In this document: piece by piece, positions 57,253-64,000 of the stretch
Layout: each line of letters begins with the position of its first letter
How positions within the stretch are numbered: the stretch's first letter is position 1
From: Fragum whitleyi
Taxonomy: Eukaryota; Mollusca; Bivalvia; Cardiida; Cardiidae
Assembly: GCA_948146395.1 (NCBI GenBank)
Contig: OX411549.1
Coordinates: forward strand, 39,355,692-39,419,691
DNA length: 64,000 nt
Direction: 5' to 3'
Position numbers and translations under genes: made by a program
Notes under the pieces: generated by a model
Database searches by the model: none
Seen by the model: the letters and a program-made list of their open reading frames with translations, nothing else
Told to the model about the DNA's origin: nothing

Positions 57253-58239
57253 GCCCTACGTTCAGGATCACAAAACGGTGCAAACAGTAATCCAATTGTA
57301 TAGTCCGTTTGACTTCTATGTGGACCAACATTTCGCCGAAAATCTCAGAAATGAATTAATAAAACGTATTATTTTCTTGTCATATCATATTTTCCAACTA
57401 ATACCATGACGTATTTTGTTTTTCAGAATTTTTGAACGTAAAATAATGATTTTGTCCGTCCGTCTACATGTTAACTTTCACCTTTTCATACCTACTTGTG
57501 TCTGTGTTAAACGGAACAGCGAATTGTATAACCAATAATAGTACTGATTTGCATAGGGGCCGAGTCAAAAGTGAAAGATTTTAAGCAAGTTGTTTTGGTA
57601 AAAAATCGACTATTTTTATAAAATTAAGTTTGTCGAAGAGCATTACTACCTTTGGATATCAAATCTAAATACATTCTCTCTTTGTTCAAAAACCGTTTGA
57701 CCAGATAATTGATAATTGTTTTATCTATTTTGAGATGAACCCCATATTCCCATGTTAAGACCAATCAAAAAGTATTATTTTACGAAGTCGTTGGGAATTT
57801 CACGAGGAAAACTTGATAAGGAGGCGAAATATAACGGTAAAAATCACGTGGTAGTTCAGTTTAAGATGACCTGACCGTTGATATGCTAATTAGTATGTCC
57901 AAATAAGGAAAAATGGTCATTTCATCTGTCAAGTGTTTTGTTAAAGCCACGTGTTTTTACAATTATGTTTACATTTTTTAATTCTGAACAGCCTCAATCA
58001 CCCCTCGTGTTTAAGAGCGGAAAATGCGAAAATATTATCATTAACTAGATAGACAAAATCATTATTTTGAAATCGTTTTGTTTTCAAAAAATATTTTTTG
58101 GAATGGTATTAAGCTGAAATTAAGATTTTACCACATACAAATCCTTCATTCAAGCGCAATTTTATGTAATTGATGAAAAGGTTGGTCAATAATTGGAAAG
58201 CTGTTCGCACCGTTTCGTGATCCGGACTGAACGTAGGGC
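57253..58239. mobile_element. Long family B relative or interrupted copy (~987 bp)
   Basis: GCCCTACGTTCAGGATCACA ... at the left and GTGATCCGGACTGAACGTAG+GGC at the right form ~48-bp inverted ends. They are not joined by the usual palindrome centre but by about 890 bp of unique AT-rich DNA. No transposase frame is evident. Confidence 0.7.
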
Positions 58240-58288
58240 TGTTTGCTCTGTTGGTTACGTGCTCTCAATTCTTGGGTCATGAGTTCTA

Positions 58289-58708
58289 CAGGTAGTTGCA
58301 TCATGAATTTGACATTTATCTTAATCAAAATAATTTAACTCGTTCACTCAGCGCCCCATTCATTCATTCCAAACACTTATTCAGACCTATCAAAAACGCT
58401 ACAAAAAATACTAAAAAATTAAATACACAGGTACACTCAAAATAAATGTAGACAGAAAAAGTCGCGATTTCAATTACATACTTGAAATTGTTAGCGTATG
58501 AATGGTTCTTGAAGAAATATGAAAATATTTATAGAACTGCATATTTTATTAAAGGGAGGTAATAAATATCGCTAATATTTATTCATCCTGAACAAAATCA
58601 GCTATATTGGATTACCCCCCTTTAATTTTACTAAAAACTCATTCATTGCTCTCATTCAATTTCATTCCAAAATCAATCACTATCATAATTTCACGATGTT
58701 GCTAATTG
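58289..58708 (-). mobile_element. Family A MITE, complete
   Basis: CAGGTAGTTGCATCATGAAT ... TTTCACGATGTTGCTAATTG, TA-flanked. Confidence 0.88.
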
Positions 58709-58999
58709 TATTCCCGACTTGACCAACTTCAATTCGACATTTGACAAAAGTCATTGAAATTCGCATCACTTGACTCAACAAGTGCATGAAGGGCATCTGG
58801 TGGTTCCTATGAAAGGTGGTAATACCGAAGTGGTTCAAGCCATGAAACCATGGGTAGGTGCACCAACCGTTCCGATATACCAGCTGTACTTTTCAGAGCG
58901 TCGTTAAACCCGAAACGAACGAAGGCTCATTTATCGATGTCCCGTTCAAGCGACTGTGAGTATCTCATCTCGTCTCATGCAGGAGTACGACTATCCCTA
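58709..58999. other. Spacer, SINE-like scrap
   Basis: GCGTCGTTAAACCCGAAACG+AACGA near 58898 resembles a SINE tail; no head is found. Confidence 0.35.
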
Positions 59000-59124
59000 C
59001 TTTCACGATGACAGAACAGTACAAAATGTTCGCGAACTATTCTCCGATTTGCAAGCAACAGCACGTGCAAAGTGTGGAATAATCATCAAATAGTTTGCGC
59101 CGTTTTGTCATCGTGAACGCAAGG
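59000..59124. mobile_element. Family B palindromic MITE
   Basis: CTTTCACGATGACAGAACAG ... TTCTCCGATTTGCAAGC / GTGCAAAGTGTGGAATAAT ... GTCATCGTGAACGCAAG. Confidence 0.8.
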
Positions 59125-59144
59125 AAGGACTTAAACCTGCTATC

Positions 59145-59890
59145 ACTGGTAACGTCTTGAAAATTGACATTCGCCTCGATCAAAACCATTTTAATTCGCT
59201 CACCAACAGCTCCATCCATTCATTCCCAACACAAACTCAATTCACTCAAAATCTCTCTAAAATCGTTAATAATTGGAGAACGTTGAAAACGATAAACAAT
59301 TTATTGACATTTATTGAATTATTCCACAATGTCATTGCATAGTGTGGATTTTCAATTATCTTATAACTATACAAATATCTGTGTGATAACAACCCATATG
59401 ATATTTTTTTATGATATCACATAGTTATTTTTAGAACAATGATATAATGCAGTTATTTTTAGAAACTTGCATTTCAGTTAGAAACATCTACAAAAACAAG
59501 ACAAATAGATGTTATAAGATAAAAATAATACGATTTCAGTGTATTGTATGAAAAAATATCTTACTCGGTTGTGGGAATTGATAATTGTCTCGGCAGAGCC
59601 TCGACAATGATCAATTCTCCAAACCTCGTTAGATATCTTTTCTTATACAAAACACTAAATACGTATTACATATTTATCTGATTGATCCGCCAAGGCACAC
59701 AGATAGGAAAGAACGTATATTCTTTTTAAACAGAGGAAATCAATATGGTTTATTTCGTCCAGTTTTGACGAAATAAGCGAAAATGTATGAAATCCATTTT
59801 TTTTTCATTGAAATTCTATTCACAAACTCATTCAATATCAATCCAAAATCATTCTAAAATCATTTTACATGTCAATTACACTTTGTTAAT
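59145..59890 (-). mobile_element. Family A MITE (variant), split by family J
   Basis: ATTGACATTCGCCTCGATCA ... variant core GGTTTATTTCGTCCAGTTTT / GACGAAATAAGCGAAAATG ... TGTCAATTACACTTTGTT. Family J lies between its left third and its core. Confidence 0.7.
59356..59672 (+). mobile_element. Family J repeat, copy 3
   Basis: TATCTTATAACTATACAAAT ... ACACTAAATACGTATTACAT. Confidence 0.85.
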
Positions 59891-59977
59891 CGTTTGACAG
59901 TCTGCCTGTCTAACCATTGGCCACGCTACCAAATACACAGAGACGCCGCCGTCAATTATGAGTCACCGTGACGTCGA

Positions 59978-60727
59978 TTCCATTCGGAACACCACTCGGC
60001 CAATCTCACGACCAACCTCGGATGTACATAGACGGATTATTTTTAAAATGACGGAAAACCTTGGAAAACTCGATGACGCCAGTTAAAATGGCGTGAGCCC
60101 TCGAAACTTTGATTGAAAACATTCGACGTCGCCATCGCTACTAGTTTAAGTCACGGACGCGAAACCATCGTATACTTATATAAATATCTTTAAATTCTTA
60201 AATAACGGCCGAAAAATCTTTATTTTTGAGAATGATTCGTCATTCTCAAAAATTAAGATTTTTCTGTGGTTATTTACTGTAAAAATATAAATCTAAAGAT
60301 AGCGCCGGTTGTTTCCGCGCTAGATTTTCTTACACTGTTTCCGCCTAACAAAATGCATATACGCGTAGGTGTATTTTCGAAACTGAGCTCTGACGTAGGC
60401 GCTGAGTTCATTACCATAGGTATATCGGGTATATTTAATAAAAAGTATATGATAGGAATTGATCGTGATACCCCCTTTACAACTTTGAAGGTACATAAAT
60501 GAGTAAACCTTACGATCTAAAACAAGCAATACATTTCATTTATAAGTTAAATTGTACCAATTTTAGGTATTGTTTAAACATGTTTTATCTATTTTTTTTA
60601 GAACAGCACGGGAACATAACCGTAAAAAGTAGTATCACGGCTCACCGCGCAAAATCTACCTATACCCATCCGCCATATTTACATCCGAGGTCTGTTGCAG
60701 TTTAGGAAATGGCCGAATGAAGTTCTG
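59978..60727 (+). mobile_element. Family F palindromic element carrying family G
   Basis: CATTCGGAACACCACTCGGC ... inner perfect stem TTTTTGAGAATGATTCG / TCATTCTCAAAAATTAAG ... CATCCGAGGTCTGTTGC ... GGAAATGGCCGAATGAAGTT. The G element at 60359-60662 sits where the 45.6-kb copy is continuous. Confidence 0.82.
60359..60662 (+). mobile_element. Family G element (304 bp), intact
   Basis: ATACGCGTAGGTGTATTTTC ... GCGCAAAATCTACCTA. Short imperfect terminal inverted repeat (TAGGTGTATTTT / AAAATCTACCTA). Confidence 0.82.
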
Positions 60728-60803
60728 GATTGTGTCGATTTCTGGCGAGGGCACATAACCTTTCCGACATTTGTCTCTTCCCAATGTGTGAGGGGGAGTG
60801 TAA

Positions 60804-60948
60804 AGAATAACATGTAAGTGTCTTCAAAAGCAATGATATCCGGTCAAGGTAGGAGAATTTATCATGACGAGGTTTTGCCGAGTCAAGATATTTTCTCACA
60901 GCCGAGACTAGGTAACATTGAGAATTTAAGACACTTGCATGTTATTCT
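60804..60948. mobile_element. 145-bp hairpin MITE
   Basis: Terminal inverted repeats AGAATAACATGTAAGTGTCT and AGACACTTGCATGTTATTCT, one mismatch in about 21 bp. Inner stem GACGAGGTTTTGCCGAGTC resembles the family J loop region. Confidence 0.82.
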
Positions 60949-63029
60949 ATGTATCATGCAATCATTTTTCAGTGCATAATCATAATAAACCCATAAAGAT
61001 TTAAAAATTAAAGATATTCAGGTGAAATGGTATGCAAACTGTTTCTAAAAATAGACTGTCTGTTATCATATTGTGTTATCAGAAAGTCTGGTGATATCAG
61101 GTCAATACAGGCTTCATTGCACGATAGAATTGTTTAACTAAGATGGATAACAGCACGAGATTAGGAAAGAATGTAATGGTAATTTACTTGTTCTAGTAAT
61201 ACGAAGAATTTACTGTTAGGTGCTCAGTCAGCCGCCGTTTTTTACCTAGATTATTATCAAAAACTGCGACAGCCCACATCAAAACAAATAAAGAAATAAA
61301 TTTATAGGATGAAGTACGTAACACCATAAAAAAAGACAAAACACAGTTTTGAACGTCCATCGTTTCTAACCTACAAAAATGTTTGCTATAGTATTCTTTG
61401 CGTCTGTTTTCTTCACCATTCTTCCTTTTCTCAAAAAAATTGACGTAGCGGAACCTTCGAGTATTTGAAAATATTCAAAACAACAAGATAAAGTATACGG
61501 ATTAAAAGATGTCGCACAGAAAACAAAACAAGTCCAAGATCTAAGAACACTCCAGGCATTGTGACAAGTCCGTAGATTAGTAAATGAATTATAGAGAGCC
61601 ATGTACTTTCAGTATGGCTTCATTTTCTTAGCGCATTACTAGAAATCCTTTAACATGTGTTTTTTATCGTCCAACTTTAAGATTAAACATTCCAGTTATT
61701 TGAATTTGGTTGAACAATAAGTTACAGTCCACTTTTTTTAAAGGTTTAGTATAGAGAACCTAGCGACAAGTCCAAGATCACAAAAGCACCCCAGGCGTTG
61801 TGGCAGGTCTGTAGATTAGTAAATGAATTACAGAGAAAGAGTCATGTTCTTCAATATGGTTTCATTTTCTTAGCACATGACTAGAAATCATATTTCATGG
61901 CTTTGTCCCGTCCATATTTGAAATTTAACATAACAGGGTTATCCAAAATTGGTTAGAACAATAAAGTTGAAGTATATTAATTAAATTATTATTATTTATT
62001 TCTTAGCACATGACTAGGAATCATATTTCATGGCTTCGTCCCGTCCAAACTTGAGATTTAACATAACATGGTTATTCAAAATTGGTTTGAACAATATGTT
62101 AAAGTACACTGATTTAAAGGTTATGCTGGTTTCCTTACATTGTAACTCTCAGAGAAAAGAGAAAAAATATATGGTTCATTGACTTTTAAGTGACTATTTC
62201 CGCATACTTTTTTTTGTTAAATCATGGGTTCATCTTTTGTAACCATCATCCGTCTCGGCACGTTCTATCAAGCTAAATCCGACCTTCAACATATAGAGAT
62301 ATTGGTTCCTCCTTTTATCTGTTGGTAATAAAATGCCATTTTGTTATGAAATGCAGAATAAGTATCCAAAGGGGGGGAAGCATTGAGGGTGTTGGACATA
62401 ATTCTCTGAATATTCTGTGTGTATATTTCAAGAAATATTCTAGTTTTAATCAGTATGTTCTGAAACCATTCTAGCCACAACTTGGCATTTTCTGCCATAG
62501 TTTTGAATACGATTTATTGAAATTCGGCACGCCATCAAACCATTTACTGAGACGAGAAAACATCATACATACACAGAATGATACTTTATTTTGACGTTCT
62601 TTTAGCAACCAACGAAAAAGACTTTTTTTGTTCTTAGATGGTTTAAGTGAATAATGGAAATTTCTTGATGTGTAATCATTCCATAAACCAAATGATAGAC
62701 CAGTGAAATTATCTAGTTGGCGCATCCACTATCTTTGTATTAAGTTTGTCCCCTATGTGCACATTTCACTCTATTAAACTTGAAAATGGACAAGAAAATA
62801 GCCACTAGATTGGCGTCAATGTTTATTTTATCATGCTCGTGTCTCATGCTCAAGCGATAGCTACTGCACGTTTAATTTAAATAACTTTACATTTTTTCAT
62901 TTATTTGTTATTCAGCATTAATGTTTGTATGTTTTTGGGTATTAGATTTATCAATCTTCTAGTTTAAAAATAAATTAAAGTATCCACTTTAGAAAAATAC
63001 TTTAAAAAAAAATATATTTACTATTATAT
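60949..63029. repeat. Diverged tandem duplications, otherwise unassigned
   Basis: A segment near 61528-61625 recurs at 61769-61876 (CAAGTCCAAGATC ... AGATTAGTAAATGAATTA). CTTAGCACATGACTAG+AAATCATATTTCATGGC recurs at about 61871 and 62003. Minus-strand frames at 61366-61602 and 62286-62725 show no recognisable domain; coding cannot be excluded. 62150-63029 is otherwise empty. Confidence 0.5.
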
Positions 63030-63114
63030 AGATAGAGGATATTGAAAGAGTGGTCATTGGATACCGAATTTATTAAACGAGTCATCTATAAACAGATAAA
63101 AACGAGGCTTCGCC

Positions 63115-63148
<34 letters not shown>

Positions 63149-63379
63149 CTATTTAGGATGACGATTTTAATAAATTCGGTATTTAATGAGCACAAATTTG
63201 ATAGTCTGTTTATAAAATGACTTAATTCTAATTATTCCGCGACACATATTACGCGTTTGCAAAACGATGTCAGCAAATCCATTATGATGTCATTTCATAA
63301 CGCAAATATAACGTTGATATCCGTTCTTAGCTCATTTCCATAGTTATTCCACTAGTGTAACAACACCCTTGTAAAATAA
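63030..63379 (-). mobile_element. Family N element, inverted copy
   Basis: AGATAGAGGATATTG ... ATACCGAATTTATTAAACGA / TTTTAATAAATTCGGTAT stem around GAGGCTTCGCCGAG and a 27-nt T run ... ATTCCACTAGTGTAACAACA. Mirrors 49664-50005. Confidence 0.75.
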
Positions 63380-63400
63380 AAAAAATATTCAACATGGTTA

Positions 63401-63927
63401 CAGTTAAGAACATCGTGAAATTGACAATATATATTATTGTGGAATTATTTAGGATTGAGATTGAATGAGTGTGTGGAGCGAGTTTTGAGTGAAATTCAAG
63501 GGAGGTAATCCAATATTGCTAATTTTGTTTAAGATGAACAATATTAGCGATATTCATTACCTCCCTTTAAAAATATTCGTACTTTTCTGCTCGATACGTA
63601 GGACATATGATAAGTGCGAATATACAAACGATTTTGTGTGTCTTCGATGACGCTTCCAAATCATCATAAAAATAAACAAACAAATGTAGCTGTGAAAAAT
63701 TGTGAACGATCCTGGGGCATTTCGATTTGTTTCGAAGCGTTTCTGGATTGTTTAAGTAAGTGTTTTGAATGAATGTATGAATGAATGAATGAATGAATGA
63801 ATGAATGAATGAATGAATGAATGAATGAATGAATGAATGAATGAATGAATGAATGAATGAATGAATGAATGAATGAATGAATGGATGGAGAATGGTATAT
63901 GTTACAATTTCATGATGTTATCAACTG
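63401..63927 (+). mobile_element. Family A MITE with expanded microsatellite
   Basis: TA-flanked CAGTTAAGAACATCGTGAAA ... TTTCATGATGTTATCAACTG. Core GGGAGGTAATCCAATATTGC ... GATATTCATTACCTCCCTTT. The family's GAATGAATGA block has grown into the repeat below. Confidence 0.92.
63766..63883. repeat. (GAAT)n microsatellite
   Basis: About 28 near-perfect GAAT units inside the family A copy. Confidence 0.97.
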
Positions 63928-64000
63928 TATATAAATCTTCCTCTAAATAGCATGCGGTTGTATTTTTGTCTACTCACAATATGTATTGTCATGCCCATGT

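Noticed and set aside
62286..62725. Minus-strand frames of 70 and 84 codons as exons
   Set aside because: Different frames, no recognised domain, no clear splice pair; left unassigned.

Overview
The window is AT-rich animal nuclear DNA with almost no coding content and a very dense load of transposon-derived repeats. The organism is probably a lophotrochozoan, most likely a mollusc and perhaps a bivalve. Four things point there: tRNA-derived SINEs with a GGCGTAAAACCC-type tail; 'pearl'-like elements made of ~150-bp core repeats plus an (ACGG)n tract; AGACAGACAGAC / TACCCCCC-ended elements; and an invertebrate CNGA-type channel gene. This is inference from repeat style; no species can be named.

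One host gene is supported: a cyclic nucleotide-gated cation channel alpha subunit on the minus strand. Its last three coding exons lie at 29376-29527, 26811-27022 and 14324-15708. Splice phases agree (total 1749 nt including stop, 582 residues). They encode the end of the cytoplasmic N-terminus, S1-S6 with a GET selectivity filter, C-linker, cyclic-nucleotide-binding domain and a C-terminal coiled coil. The 5' end was not found. The 11.1-kb intron between the last two exons holds a five-unit ~1-kb tandem array, several MITEs and a pearl-like element.

Layout: 0-5 kb, microsatellite, a 5'-truncated LINE, and a SINE nested in a MITE; 6.6-7.4 kb, a pearl-like array; 7.7-13 kb, MITEs, a 1.29-kb fold-back element at a TTAA site, and SINEs; 13.5-13.9 kb, a 22-bp minisatellite; 14.3-29.5 kb, the channel gene; 31.1-35.7 kb, a ~1-kb mariner-like element split by a very young LTR retrotransposon with a gag-like ORF and no pol; 35.7-64 kb, mostly MITEs with long unassigned gaps and one degenerate transposase-type reading frame.

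The main content is a community of short inverted-repeat elements. Family A (TA target, CAGTTA termini, internal hairpin) has about 21 copies. Family B is a ~125-bp near-perfect palindrome ending in GCCCTGCGTTCAGG, with about 14 complete or partial copies. Families E and H are TTAA-target elements; C, D, F, G, I, J and N are smaller families. Several insertions can be proved by empty sites inside this same window. I found no RNA gene I would call functional, no CRISPR array and no bacterial-style operon.
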